Shown piece by piece: positions 16,485 to 26,166 of a stretch of DNA of 64,000 nucleotides; the first letter of the stretch is position 1; each line of letters begins with the position of its first letter. The notes beneath the pieces were generated by a model. The model saw only the letters and a program-made list of their open reading frames with translations, was not told where the DNA came from and made no database searches. The translations under genes were made by a program, and so were the position numbers. This DNA comes from Oligoflexia bacterium (GTDB taxonomy: Bacteria; Bdellovibrionota; UBA1018; CAIPTA01), in assembly GCA_023954355.1 (NCBI GenBank), contig JAMLID010000018.1, positions 1 through 64,000 of the forward strand, given 5' to 3'.

Positions 16485-17215
16485 TTTAGAGATGCTCCTC
16501 TTTGGGCATTGACAAATTTTTTCACGAAATCTGAGTTGGGGTTGTTAACGATTTCTTGCATTGTGCCTTGTTGAATAATTTGGCCCTTATTTAGCAAGTA
16601 GACTGCATCAGCTAGAAATGCAGCTTCATGTAAATCATGAGTTACTAAGAGAACGGTTTTTTTCATTTGTGAAAATATAATTTGTAATTCTTCTTGCAGA
16701 TCAGAACGAGTGATTGGGTCTAGAGCACCTAGCGGCTCGTCTAATAAATATACATCAGGATTCAAAAACATTGCTCTAATGATCCCTACGCGTTGGCGTT
16801 GACCACCAGATAAGGCTTTAGGGTATTTCTTTAATAGAGATGTTGGTAGTTTGGTTAGATCGGCTAGCTCTTCTAATCTATTTTTTCTCTCCATAGTAGA
16901 CCAGCCGCGCTCTTTGGCCATGAGTTCTATATTTTCTATTGCAGTTAGGTGAGGAAAAAGTCCGCCATCTTGAATGACGTAGCCAATTTTTTCTCTTATT
17001 TTTTTTATATTTGTCGAGTTTACTTCAAGTTCGTCAACACGAATTTGGCCTTGGTCGGCTAAATGGATTCCAGCGATAAGTTTAAGAACCGTCGTTTTGC
17101 CTGATCCACTAAGGCCAAGTAGAGCTATGGTTTTTCCACTAGGGATTTCTAGGTGAAAATTTTTAAGAACAGATGCTGATCCAAAGGACTTTGAGACAGC
17201 ATTTAACGTAATCAT
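16481..17215 (-). CDS. ABC transporter ATP-binding subunit, glycine betaine/choline type
   Basis: A 244-residue ABC ATPase with Walker A LLGLSGSGKTTVLK, Q-loop YVIQDGGLFPHLT, signature LSGGQRQRVGIIRAM, Walker B VYLLDEPLGALDP and H-loop LLVTHDLHEA. The EPLGALDP pattern and pairing with the OpuAC-like fusion point to osmolyte import (OpuCA/ProV group). No C-terminal CBS domain pair is present, unlike longer OpuCA forms, so direct osmosensing through CBS is not expected. Confidence 0.92.
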   Translation of the reverse strand: MITLNAVSKSFGSASVLKNFHLEIPSGKTIALLGLSGSGKTTVLKLIAGIHLADQGQIRVDELEVNSTNIKKIREKIGYVIQDGGLFPHLTAIENIELMAKERGWSTMERKNRLEELADLTKLPTSLLKKYPKALSGGQRQRVGIIRAMFLNPDVYLLDEPLGALDPITRSDLQEELQIIFSQMKKTVLLVTHDLHEAAFLADAVYLLNKGQIIQQGTMQEIVNNPNSDFVKKFVNAQRGASLN

Positions 17216-17315
17216 AGAAAAATTTTAACCGATGGCGAAGCTTTTCCTAGATATTTTTTTGTAGAAAACAGGTATTTGATTGATTTTTTTACCAGTCGTT
17301 TTAGTCTGCAAAGAA

Positions 17316-18491
17316 ATGACAAAAAATCTTTCTAGAATATACGACTGTATATGCATTGGCTCTGGGCCAGCGGGTCTAATGGCAGCAGACATACTTAGCC
17401 AAAGAGGCAGAAGTGTAGCCATTCTAGAACAGAGACCATCTATTGGATGGAAGTTATTAGTTGCAGGTAGTTCTGGGCTAAATATTAGTTCTGATATTAG
17501 TGCAGAAAAACTACCTGCGCTATATGGTGCTTCTTCCTCTTACTTAGCTTCAGCTTTTGAGGATTTTTCTATTCAGGATTGGTTAAAGCACTTAGAAGAG
17601 CTTGGAGAGTTGCCATACTTAGGTAGCAGCGGACGTTATTTTATCAAAAATAAGACAGCAGGGAAATTATTAAAAACTTGGCAAGAAAAGCTGATTAGGC
17701 AAGATGTTTGTTTTTTCACAAATACGCAAATGCTCGATTTTTCTTTTAACTCAAATATTCAGATACATACAAATAATCAAACCTATGTAGCTAAAAATTT
17801 ATTATTAGCTACTGGAGGTGCTAGTTGGTTAGATGAGATTCCGAATTGGCCATCGATACTCAAAAGCAAAAAGATTTCTCTTCAAGAGTTTTCTTCTTCA
17901 AATTGTGGTTACGAAATAAAAGCTTCTGATGAGTTTTTTAGTAAAGCTGAAGGTATACCTATTAAAGGGCTTTGCTTAAAAACAAAATTAGGACAAAAGC
18001 TCGGTGAGTTAATGATTACTAAATATGGTCTAGAAGGAACTCCAATATATACATTAGGCTGTACGGGTACTGCGTTTATTGATTTAAAACCTGATCTATC
18101 TGTAGATAGGCTCGAAGAGAGAATTCGTTCAGCAAGAGGAGATATACATAAAAAACTTAAGTACGGTGCCAAATTAAGTGAGGGGGCGGCTTTTTTAGCA
18201 TTAGAAATGGCAAATGCTGATCATTTGAACGACAGTAAACGGCTTGCTCATTTTTTAAAAAATGTTCCTGTTGAGCTATTGAAACCAAGGCCTTTGTCAG
18301 AAGCGATTTCTTCAAGAGGGGGCGTTGCCCTAGAAGAAACGAATAGTTATTATGAATTAAATAAAATACCTAAGGTCTACTGCGTGGGAGAGATGTTAGC
18401 ATGGGATGCACCAACCGGTGGATTTTTAATCCAAGCTTGTGTTTCGATGGCTGTTCGAGCAGCGAAAAAAATTGATCGCGATTTGATTTAG
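17316..18491 (+). CDS. HI0933-type NAD(P)/FAD-dependent flavoprotein
   Basis: The protein opens with the dinucleotide-binding motif CICIGSGPAGLMAADIL and continues through LLVAGSSGLNIS, LLATGGASW and the C-terminal FAD segment GEMLAWDAPTGGFLIQACVSM, which define the HI0933-like family (TIGR03862 subgroup). The reaction is not established for this subgroup; relatives include BaiN-type reductases. The start is set at the ATG at 17316, since an upstream TTG at 17280 would add a poorly supported leader. It is divergent from the ABC operon. Confidence 0.85.
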   Translation: MTKNLSRIYDCICIGSGPAGLMAADILSQRGRSVAILEQRPSIGWKLLVAGSSGLNISSDISAEKLPALYGASSSYLASAFEDFSIQDWLKHLEELGELPYLGSSGRYFIKNKTAGKLLKTWQEKLIRQDVCFFTNTQMLDFSFNSNIQIHTNNQTYVAKNLLLATGGASWLDEIPNWPSILKSKKISLQEFSSSNCGYEIKASDEFFSKAEGIPIKGLCLKTKLGQKLGELMITKYGLEGTPIYTLGCTGTAFIDLKPDLSVDRLEERIRSARGDIHKKLKYGAKLSEGAAFLALEMANADHLNDSKRLAHFLKNVPVELLKPRPLSEAISSRGGVALEETNSYYELNKIPKVYCVGEMLAWDAPTGGFLIQACVSMAVRAAKKIDRDLI

Positions 18492-18510
18492 TTGTAGCTG
18501 AATTTTTTAT

Positions 18511-20067
18511 TCACGAGCTGCAAGAAAGCATGGTGCATCCTGGCGTTTGGTTTGCCCAATCTGGTCTTTTAATAAACCAGTTTGTTGACTCCCATTTTTC
18601 ATTAAAGGGATCTTGGATTATGGCAAATAGTTCTTCTGCACGATTTAAAGTTCCTTGCGATAAATCTTCGCAGATGAGGTGAGTCATGTAGTTTCTATAA
18701 ATAATCGCAGGGTTTACCTTTTTCATGTTTAAGCTAATATCCTCTATTGAGCGCTCTTCTTTTAACATTCTATTTTGATAAGCTTTTAGCCAAAAGTTTA
18801 GAGTGTCTAAATCGGTCTCGGTTATTTTTTTATAAGATGACTTTTGTAAGAAGCTAGCTGAGTCAATTTCTTTTTTAATAATTTTAGAAAGTAGGCGAAA
18901 AAATAAAGTGAAATCTATCTCAAGATTTTCCAATAAGGAAAAAAGTTGTAATTTTAATTCTTCATCTTCGGAAAGTTTTTTTTCAAACCCTAGTTTTAGA
19001 GAAAAATCTTTTTTGTTTTTTTCTGAAAATATTTTTTGATAACTTTCAATGCCTTTTTGGAATCCTTCAGTGGTGAGACCAAGATCTTTTAGGGAAATAG
19101 CAAGCCGTTCTAGGTTCCACTGAGCAATATATGGCTGTCTTCCATAGCAGTAGCGTCTACCCGGTAGGTCTGTGGTATTAGGGGTGAACGATAGTGAAAA
19201 ATCCTCTATCCAAGCATAGGGTCCATAGTCGATGGTTTGGCCTAATATAGACATATTGTCGGTATTCATCACTCCATGGACAAAACCGTATCGCATCCAA
19301 TCAGCTATAAGGTGAGCAGTGCGAGTGCATATAGTTTCAAAAAATAATTCTACAGGATTATCATTTTGAATTAGGTTTGGATAAAATTTTTCTAAAACAT
19401 AGTTAAAAAGTTTTTGTGCTTTATCCCTCTCTCTACGATAAGAAAATAGCTCAAAACTTCCAAAGCGTATAAATGAAGAGGATATACGTGTTAAAACTGC
19501 TCCAGGCTCTTCTTTTGGATTGCCGTCATAAAATAAATCGCGAATTACGGACTCACCTGTTTCAACTAGCGCTAAAGCTCTTGTCGTGGCGACTCCTAGA
19601 TTATAATTAAGTTCACTTGCATAAAATTCACGAAGAGAAGATCGCAGCACCGCCTTACCGTCACCCCTTCTAGAATAAGGAGTTGCGCCGCTACCTTTGA
19701 GTTGAATCTCCCAGCTTTGTCCTTCTTTCGTGATTTCACCTAAGGTAATGGCTCGACCATCGCCAAGTTGATTAGCCCAATGCCCAAATTGATGGCCACC
19801 ATAATTTTGTGCGAATGGTTTTGCTTGTCTTGGCTGTTCATTACCTGAGTAGTAAAAAAGTTCGCTGGTGGATAAAGGCTTTTCTAGAGCCATTTGATTG
19901 CCAAGCTGAGTGTTCCATAAGAGTAGCTTGGGGTCTGGAACTCTCGTGGGTTTTACCCATGAATAGTGTTCTTGAACCTCTCTTGGATGATTTTCACTAC
20001 TAGGATCCGGGCTAAGAGAGTGAGTATAAGAGTTCACCCACTTAGCCTCATTTAAAGACTTATTCAT
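18511..20067 (-). CDS. selO: Protein AMPylase SelO (YdiU/UPF0061 family)
   Basis: A 518-residue pseudokinase-like protein with the family hallmarks YGGHQFGHWANQLGDGRA, QLKGSGATPYSRRGDG, SLREFYASE, GVMNTDNM and IDYGPYAWIEDF. SelO transfers AMP from ATP to protein Ser/Thr/Tyr and is linked to redox homeostasis. The C-terminus ends TPGCTMLSCSS: where eukaryotic SelO has selenocysteine near the end, this protein has cysteine, as usual in bacteria. Full length compared with the family. Confidence 0.95.
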   Translation of the reverse strand: MNKSLNEAKWVNSYTHSLSPDPSSENHPREVQEHYSWVKPTRVPDPKLLLWNTQLGNQMALEKPLSTSELFYYSGNEQPRQAKPFAQNYGGHQFGHWANQLGDGRAITLGEITKEGQSWEIQLKGSGATPYSRRGDGKAVLRSSLREFYASELNYNLGVATTRALALVETGESVIRDLFYDGNPKEEPGAVLTRISSSFIRFGSFELFSYRRERDKAQKLFNYVLEKFYPNLIQNDNPVELFFETICTRTAHLIADWMRYGFVHGVMNTDNMSILGQTIDYGPYAWIEDFSLSFTPNTTDLPGRRYCYGRQPYIAQWNLERLAISLKDLGLTTEGFQKGIESYQKIFSEKNKKDFSLKLGFEKKLSEDEELKLQLFSLLENLEIDFTLFFRLLSKIIKKEIDSASFLQKSSYKKITETDLDTLNFWLKAYQNRMLKEERSIEDISLNMKKVNPAIIYRNYMTHLICEDLSQGTLNRAEELFAIIQDPFNEKWESTNWFIKRPDWANQTPGCTMLSCSS

Positions 20068-20111
20068 TAGTCCAATCTACAAAATTAGGGCGTATTTTCA
20101 AAGTTAGAAAC

Positions 20112-20130
20112 TAGCTGCCCCCTTTAATTG
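20112..20130 (+). repeat. Solo end of the MITE-like element
   Basis: TAGCTGCCCCCTTTAATTG is identical over 19 bases to the left terminal repeat of the 145-bp element at 36068-36212. No opposite end is found within about 150 bp on either side, so this looks like a remnant. It lies in the intergenic gap between selO and the endonuclease gene. Confidence 0.6.
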
Positions 20131-20172
20131 CTGATTAACCACTCGATCACTCAGTCGATGCTCTACTCTTTG

Positions 20173-20203
20173 GATTTTTAAGTTGTTTAAAGACTTAAAA
20201 ATC
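20173..20203. terminator. 11-bp stem hairpin at the 3' end of the endonuclease gene
   Basis: GATTTTTAAGT and ACTTAAAAATC pair perfectly across a nine-base loop. The hairpin includes the endonuclease stop codon at 20195-20197. No T-tract follows on the reverse strand, so termination would be weak; it may protect the 3' end instead. Confidence 0.45.
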
Positions 20204-21037
20204 TTCTATTATCGATGCAATTTCAGGGAAATCAACTAATGGGTTTCGATTGCCTTGAATTTTGAAAATTTTTTCGTTTCTTTCTTTTTCACTCTCATCA
20301 GGTGGGTCTTGAAGGTTCCACTTTTTTAATACATCTTCTTCTTCTTTTGAGATCTGCATGTCGTAGCGCAAAGAAAAATATAGTAGAGAGCGTGCCACAT
20401 TGCCCTTATGGCCTTGTGGTGGCTCAAATACAATCTCTGATCCATTCATAGAGGGGCCAAGCTTAGAGTTATCGCACTTAAGGCCCGATTTTGGCTCTCT
20501 AACTTCACCAAAAGGATAGCTTGAGCGCCTTGAATTCATTTGTGAATCACTTGGGTAGAGATGATGTAAATCAGCCTTTTGCCATCCCTCTTGAAAGCGT
20601 CTACTGAATTTTGACTGAGGCCAGGTATGTTCAACATTTATAATATTATTGTCAGGAACTTCACCAGGAGCCGGCTTATGCCGAAACTCGTTTGGTGCTT
20701 TAACTCTATCGCAATAAACATCATAAAGACCGTAACCTTTGTTGTTCATAGGTACTAAGTAAAAATCACCAAGAATATACTTTCTGGCTTCTTCATAACT
20801 AATGGGTTTGTGAAGAAAGCAATTTTCGTCTTCGCATGTTTTTACAATTCTATCATAGCCGTCTCTATTTTTTTGATGTCTCTCTCTGAGCACAGATTTT
20901 AAATAAGGTTTTAATTGTGTTGATCGATTTTTTAGATAGCGACTAAAATCTCTTCCGTAATAACCTTCAACTCCTGCGGCGTAAGCGAACGACTGACTTG
21001 TCCATATAAGGACTGCAAATAAGAATACGAGCTTCAT
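20195..21037 (-). CDS. Exported endonuclease I family nuclease
   Basis: A 280-residue exported nuclease (signal KLVFLFAVLIWTSQSFA) with the beta-beta-alpha-metal core of endonuclease I: NVEHTWPQSKFSRRF holds the catalytic His, followed by KADLHHLYPSDSQMNSRRSS with the metal-binding region. Several cysteines upstream (TCEDENCF, YCDR) probably form disulfides. EndA/Vvn-like enzymes degrade DNA outside the cytoplasm; here it could feed on or clear foreign DNA. Family length is typical. Confidence 0.92.
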   Translation of the reverse strand: MKLVFLFAVLIWTSQSFAYAAGVEGYYGRDFSRYLKNRSTQLKPYLKSVLRERHQKNRDGYDRIVKTCEDENCFLHKPISYEEARKYILGDFYLVPMNNKGYGLYDVYCDRVKAPNEFRHKPAPGEVPDNNIINVEHTWPQSKFSRRFQEGWQKADLHHLYPSDSQMNSRRSSYPFGEVREPKSGLKCDNSKLGPSMNGSEIVFEPPQGHKGNVARSLLYFSLRYDMQISKEEEDVLKKWNLQDPPDESEKERNEKIFKIQGNRNPLVDFPEIASIIEDF

Positions 21038-21210
21038 GATTTTCCCCCCTGATTGACGAAGCGATCATTCCACAGAAAGAGAAAAAAACCTTCTAGATTT
21101 TTATTTGCTTTTGATTAGAATTTCGGACGCCGCATAAGCATGGCGCGTTAAGGTGCTATGTATTGCTCTTTGGTTTTGATTGGTTCAACATAAAGAAATC
21201 AAGAGGTTTT

Positions 21211-21735
21211 ATGGGATTTATTCTGAAACAACTTTTTTCAATGGTGAAGTTACTCAATTCTGAAACAGGGCATAATCAAATTGCTGCAGGGATAGCGGCG
21301 GGCTTTGTTTTGGGAATGACACCAGCCTTCTCACTGCAAACGATATTGATTTTTCTTTCTCTCTTTCTTTTTCGCATCCAAATAGGCATGGCGTTTTTAT
21401 CGGCTTTCTTTTTCGCTTTTATTGCGTGGGTGCTTGATCCTATTTTTCATTCTATAGGATTAGCAATATTAGAATCAGAAAGTTTTCTGCCCTTGTTTAC
21501 ATGGATGTATAATTTACCATTGGTTCCTTTTACAAGATTCAATAATTCGGTTGTTATGGGTTCTGGAGTATTGAGCATTCTTTTGTTTCCTTTTGTTTTT
21601 ATTGGGTCAAGAGCTTTGGTTTTGAAATATCGAGTGGAAGTTTTAGAGAGGTTTAAAAATACAAAATTTTGGCGAGCAGTAAAAGCAACGGCATTCTACA
21701 AATGGTATTATTCTTATGACAAAATCTATGGTTAA
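21211..21735 (+). CDS. TIGR03546 family membrane protein
   Basis: A roughly 174-residue membrane protein with DUF2062-like features: the loop NQIAAGIAAGFVLGMTPAFSLQT, several hydrophobic spans and a short basic C-terminus. This sequence type is defined as TIGR03546, whose genes almost always sit before a TIGR03545 gene, as here. The start is set at the ATG at 21211, which follows AAGAGG; the earlier TTG has no such support. Function unknown; it overlaps the next gene by 20 bases. Confidence 0.85.
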   Translation: MGFILKQLFSMVKLLNSETGHNQIAAGIAAGFVLGMTPAFSLQTILIFLSLFLFRIQIGMAFLSAFFFAFIAWVLDPIFHSIGLAILESESFLPLFTWMYNLPLVPFTRFNNSVVMGSGVLSILLFPFVFIGSRALVLKYRVEVLERFKNTKFWRAVKATAFYKWYYSYDKIYG

Positions 21736-23602
21736 AACAAAAGGTCCGTTTCGTACTGGAGCTATACTTCCCGTATGTATTTTACTTTTGCTAATTTTTG
21801 CGTATTTTCGCTGGTATTTTGATGCGCATATTCGGTGGACTTTAGAGTATGTAGCAAGTCGAGTTCATGGAGCAGAAGTAAATATAGCGTCTTTTCGTTC
21901 AAACTTCTTAAAGCCATCTATTCAGGTTGATCGTATAGAAGTAACTGATAAAGAAAAGCCTGAGCAAAATTTATTTTCTGTCGATGAGTTTCAAATTTCC
22001 TTAGAGTGGGCGGCTCTTTTAAGAGCAAAACTCTCTTCAGACAAAGCGTATCTTCTTGGCATTCGGTATCATTCAGCTAGAAAGAAGCCAGGTAAGGTGT
22101 TTCCACCAGAGCCAGAAGGCAATAGTCTAGTCGCGCAAGCCAAAAGAGAAATTGTATCTCAAACTAAAGAAAAATTTAAAGAAAGCTTTTTAGGAGATTT
22201 AGCAGCGATTATTGATGGAGTGAATCCCAAAGATCAATTGCAGGCAATCAAAGAAGAGCTGCAGTCAGCGATTAAAATCGATCAATTGACTATTGAGTTA
22301 AAAGAAAAAGAGGCTGCGTGGAAGAAGCGTATTGAAGAGCTTCCAAGGCCCAAAGAACTTAAAGAAATAGAAGCTGAGATCAAGGCATTAGATCTGAAAT
22401 CGAAAGATCCTAAATCTATAGCGGCAAATATTGGAGAAGCAAAAAAAATTATTGATAAAATTAATGATAAGCTCAAGAAAGTAAAAGAAACAAAAAATAG
22501 TTTCACCACTGAGATGGGCGAAACACAAAAACAAATCTTAGAAATCGAAAAAATGGTTCAACAAGATGTTCAATCTCTACAAAATAAATTTAGCCTCCCT
22601 TCAATTAATCCAAGTGAAATTTCCACACAGTTTTTTATGCAACAAGTAGAGGGAAGATTAGTAGAGCTGAGAAAATATGAAAAAATCGCTAAAAAAGTAA
22701 TGCCACCCAAGAAAACGGCAGAGCAAAAAGCCAAAGAAAAAGAAGAAGCTATTGTGCCTAGAGAAAGAAGTGGTGGGCTTACTGTTAGTTATCCGATCAC
22801 CAGCGGTTACCCTTTATTTTGGTTTAAAGATATTCAAGTGAGTTCTGAGTTTAATGAAAAAGATGGCGGAGGTAGAATCGCCGGTGCGATTCGAAATTTA
22901 AGTTCGTCTCCCTCCCTTGTAAATTTGCCTATGGAAATTACCCTGGATGGAGATTTTCCTGCTAAAGAAGTCATGGGGTTTTCTTTTGTGGGCAAAATTG
23001 ATAACCGAACTGCAAATGAAATAAAGCAAATACAGCTTTCCGTTAAATCTTTCCCTATCGAAAAAATGACTTTGAGTAAAAGTGAGAAAGCCTCTTTGGC
23101 AGTATTAAATTCAAAAAGCTCTGCTGTGATTTTTGCTCAGCAGATTGGTGAACAGATTAATATTAAAATGGAAAATACCATTCGATCGCCTAAGTTTGAT
23201 TTAAAAACAAGCAATCAAAAAGTTCAAGAAGTGATAGGTCAGGTATTAAACTCTATGGATCTTCTTACTGTTTCATCGTCGGTTAGCGGGCGTTGGGATG
23301 ATTTAAAAATATCGATTCAATCGAATATTGGGTCTGCTATTGCAAACTCATTTTCTAGTGTAGTAGGTGGTAAAATAGCTGAAGAACGAAAAAAGATAGA
23401 GAGTATGGTAAATGAAAAAATTGGTTCTAAGAAAAAAGACTTAAGTCTCCTTGCTGGTGGTATTGAAAAACAAGTAGGCGGAGAAATTACAAACGCTGAT
23501 AGTATGCTGACTGGATTATTGGATCAAGCAAAGGCGAAGTCAGCAGGGGGATCGTCTATACCTGATGCTGGAAAAAAATTACTTAAAGGATTCGGTTTTT
23601 AA
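21716..23602 (+). CDS. TIGR03545 family protein (AsmA-like, coiled coil)
   Basis: A 628-residue protein with one N-terminal membrane span (ILPVCILLLLIFAYFRWYF), an AsmA-like region with RVHGAEVNIASFRSNFLKPSIQVDRIEV, a long charged coiled coil at about residues 160-290, and a beta-rich C-terminal part. It belongs to TIGR03545 and forms a conserved pair with TIGR03546. By analogy with AsmA/TamB proteins it may span the periplasm in envelope maintenance; this is inference. The last 24 bases overlap the convergent gene. Confidence 0.85.
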   Translation: MTKSMVKTKGPFRTGAILPVCILLLLIFAYFRWYFDAHIRWTLEYVASRVHGAEVNIASFRSNFLKPSIQVDRIEVTDKEKPEQNLFSVDEFQISLEWAALLRAKLSSDKAYLLGIRYHSARKKPGKVFPPEPEGNSLVAQAKREIVSQTKEKFKESFLGDLAAIIDGVNPKDQLQAIKEELQSAIKIDQLTIELKEKEAAWKKRIEELPRPKELKEIEAEIKALDLKSKDPKSIAANIGEAKKIIDKINDKLKKVKETKNSFTTEMGETQKQILEIEKMVQQDVQSLQNKFSLPSINPSEISTQFFMQQVEGRLVELRKYEKIAKKVMPPKKTAEQKAKEKEEAIVPRERSGGLTVSYPITSGYPLFWFKDIQVSSEFNEKDGGGRIAGAIRNLSSSPSLVNLPMEITLDGDFPAKEVMGFSFVGKIDNRTANEIKQIQLSVKSFPIEKMTLSKSEKASLAVLNSKSSAVIFAQQIGEQINIKMENTIRSPKFDLKTSNQKVQEVIGQVLNSMDLLTVSSSVSGRWDDLKISIQSNIGSAIANSFSSVVGGKIAEERKKIESMVNEKIGSKKKDLSLLAGGIEKQVGGEITNADSMLTGLLDQAKAKSAGGSSIPDAGKKLLKGFGF

Positions 23603-24742
23603 ATTGGTCTCGATTTCAATCTTCTGAATTTGCCAGATATTAGAAGTGGTAAAAACTAGCGCTAATAGAAAAGCAGTGAAGAAGATAAACTTCTTTTTCT
23701 CAGAATTCTTGGTAATTTTAAATACTAATGTTAGAGGCAGCCAAAGAACTAAAAAAGCAAAAAAATAATGACTTAGGTGGTGTGTCCAAAATAACAATTT
23801 TTGGTAAGAGTTGTTTGGTAAAGTGTAAAATCGTAGTGGAATATTATTGCGGGCAGTGATTAAGTTTTTAATTTGTAATGGGCTATAAAAAAGTTTTAGT
23901 GCGATAAAAATCTGCTGTCTTATTAATGAGAGCCAAAATTGATTTTGAATCGGAACACTACTAAGAATAAGTTCTGGGTTTGTAATTAAGTAGCCTGGGT
24001 TGGTTTTTAAGTCATGTTCTGAAATTTCTAATATACTATGACCATAATCTAGCTTTAGTTTAGAGGTTCTTTTGCGCTCTAATATTTCTTTTAACTGTAT
24101 AGATGAATAGACTTCTATATCATCTACTTTAAAAAATCTAACTCCCGGGAAAATTGGGTTTTTTGTGGATTGAGCTATGCCGACACCTTTGTCTAAAATA
24201 CCCAACATAGCTAAGGTAGCGTCTTCTTCAATTAAGTTGATATATTGTGATCGCCAGCTTTTTCGAGCATAGAGCTGAAAAATGTCTCGGTCGGGTGTTG
24301 GTATTGCTAGAAAAATAGTAAATATAGAATCATCAGGTAGTTGATTTAAGTAAGTTGAAACTATATCAGTATCGCTTGTGACAATTTTATCTATATTTGT
24401 TATTCGGACAATACCTCTAGCGGTGTCGATTTGATTCATAAGGTATTGAGCAGGCATACTTTGAACTAATGGGATATTTTTAATTTTATATGAGTTATTA
24501 AAATGTCGTACTTGGTATTGATTTGTGAGTCCTTCGCTAAACGGTGGGATAATATTCTGCTTATTGGTAGGTTCTAACGAGAAAAAAAGTAGAAGAGCAG
24601 TGGAGATAGATAATAGTTGAAAGCAAACAAATAAGTAGAAAGAAGTGCTCTTCCAGTTAAGTTTTTTAACATTCGAGTATGAGTAAAAAAAATACGTTAT
24701 GGGCGTTGTCAAAAGAAGAAAAGTGAAAAAAAGATCAATCAT
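23579..24742 (-). CDS. Membrane protein with central PDZ-like region, function unknown
   Basis: A 387-residue protein with N-terminal hydrophobic spans (IDLFFTFLLLTTPITYFFYSY and a second near residues 35-55), a soluble middle section and C-terminal spans around residues 315-375. The middle includes GVRFFKVDDIEVYSSIQLKE, which resembles the carboxylate loop/beta pattern of PDZ domains, only weakly. It follows the glycosyltransferase-like gene with four overlapping bases and is the last gene of the carbamoyltransferase operon. No function is assigned. Confidence 0.65.
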   Translation of the reverse strand: MIDLFFTFLLLTTPITYFFYSYSNVKKLNWKSTSFYLFVCFQLLSISTALLLFFSLEPTNKQNIIPPFSEGLTNQYQVRHFNNSYKIKNIPLVQSMPAQYLMNQIDTARGIVRITNIDKIVTSDTDIVSTYLNQLPDDSIFTIFLAIPTPDRDIFQLYARKSWRSQYINLIEEDATLAMLGILDKGVGIAQSTKNPIFPGVRFFKVDDIEVYSSIQLKEILERKRTSKLKLDYGHSILEISEHDLKTNPGYLITNPELILSSVPIQNQFWLSLIRQQIFIALKLFYSPLQIKNLITARNNIPLRFYTLPNNSYQKLLFWTHHLSHYFFAFLVLWLPLTLVFKITKNSEKKKFIFFTAFLLALVFTTSNIWQIQKIEIETNLKTESFK

Positions 24743-26166
24743 TGAAATCCTCTATCAGTGTACTGTATTTCAATGGGGCTTACTCCCATTTCTTTGGGCA
24801 AAAAACTATCACTTTTTCTTGATTGAAATCCCGTTTCAATCCATGTGCCAGTAGCATCGAAAAATATAAAGCGATTCGGAATGTAATCGGCTATGCCTCC
24901 ATCGGCCAGCCAGTGTAAGGAGCCAAACATAAATGTTTGATCAGTATTAATAAGGCCAGTGACTTTTAGGGTACGATGGGCAGGTAATTTTTCTTGGTGT
25001 TCATTTAAGTCATCTAAAAATATTTTTAAATATAGGGGCTCAATATGGTATTGGATAGAAAACCATTTCGCTAATGGATGCGTAGACATAGCAGCTGTAG
25101 TTATTAGTAACGAGCAAGTAATTGCAATAATAAAAGATGGGGCTTTAAATTTATCAAGAAAGTGATTGATCCAGTAAATCCATAAAATAAATACGCAAGC
25201 AGCGAATGTTCCTGCATATTCTAAAAACCATATATTAGTGAGCGAAATATGAAAAATAATGGATACAAAAATAGTTGCTAAAAAAGGCCATAGATTTTTC
25301 TTTTTTAAAGAGAGAATAAAAAGTAGGCAAGTTAATAAGAACCAAATATTTTTTAAACTCCAAATTTGAAATTCCGGATCAGCGTCAAATTCAGGGAAAA
25401 CGATGGCAACAGTGTATTTCCAAAATGAAAATATGTTATTAAGTCCAAACTCTAATTGTGATGCACCCAATGCAGCACTCGGATTATGAAGTACATATAA
25501 ATGTATGAACATAAGAAGTGGTATAAATAAAATATCCAAACTAAATTTTCTGATTAAAAATTTTTTTTCTGTGTAGTCGATAATCAGCAAAGGAAAAAAT
25601 AAAAGTAAAGCCCATTCTCTAGAGCCCAGAGCAAAAAAATAAAATAAGATCGAGGCAATTCGATATTTGTTTGAGTTTGTTTTGTGCCATTGCAATCTTG
25701 CGATTATGGCCCAGAGAGAAAAAGTGAGTACAGAAGAGTTGTGCCAAGCAGAAATCCAGTAGAGTGGCTTTAGGTGAGAGGGCATGAATAAAAATGCAAA
25801 AAAACCACTAAGAGCCAAGAAAATATGGACTTTCAAATCTCTAAGAATTTTAAAAACAGCCCCAGCACCTAAGAATATAATTGCCCACGTGATTAGATGG
25901 TAAAAAGCTATATTTGTGATTCCAAGCCATGAGGGGATTGCCCAAAGAATTTTTGTTACCGGTCTGTATTGATACATAGAGTTTTGGGGTGCCCAAAACC
26001 AATAAAAAATATCAGTAATAGAAAAAGGTGCGACCTTTACAAAACGGGCATCTTCACGAAGAAAGCCAGTGTCTAAGCTATGATGATGATAGATAAGCCA
26101 AACATAGATTCCAATAAGTGCATTACTTAATAAAAAGATAGTTTTCCAAGATAAGCGCATCAACAT
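24739..26166 (-). CDS. Polytopic glycosyltransferase-like (GT-C type) membrane protein
   Basis: A 475-residue protein with about ten or more membrane spans and a soluble C-terminal tail. The first periplasmic loop contains GFLREDARFVKVAPFSITD and MYQYRPVTK; acidic residues at this place are typical of GT-C glycosyltransferases that use lipid-linked sugars. No exact family can be named. It overlaps the carbamoyltransferase gene by 44 bases, so the two products probably act on the same glycan. The ATG at 26166 follows AGAGAAA; an in-frame ATG at 26160 is possible. Confidence 0.7.
   Translation of the reverse strand: MLMRLSWKTIFLLSNALIGIYVWLIYHHHSLDTGFLREDARFVKVAPFSITDIFYWFWAPQNSMYQYRPVTKILWAIPSWLGITNIAFYHLITWAIIFLGAGAVFKILRDLKVHIFLALSGFFAFLFMPSHLKPLYWISAWHNSSVLTFSLWAIIARLQWHKTNSNKYRIASILFYFFALGSREWALLLFFPLLIIDYTEKKFLIRKFSLDILFIPLLMFIHLYVLHNPSAALGASQLEFGLNNIFSFWKYTVAIVFPEFDADPEFQIWSLKNIWFLLTCLLFILSLKKKNLWPFLATIFVSIIFHISLTNIWFLEYAGTFAACVFILWIYWINHFLDKFKAPSFIIAITCSLLITTAAMSTHPLAKWFSIQYHIEPLYLKIFLDDLNEHQEKLPAHRTLKVTGLINTDQTFMFGSLHWLADGGIADYIPNRFIFFDATGTWIETGFQSRKSDSFLPKEMGVSPIEIQYTDRGFQ

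Noticed and set aside
18511..18560. Selenocysteine at the SelO C-terminus
   Set aside because: The end reads CTMLSCSS with ordinary Cys codons before the stop; no UGA-Sec context is present.
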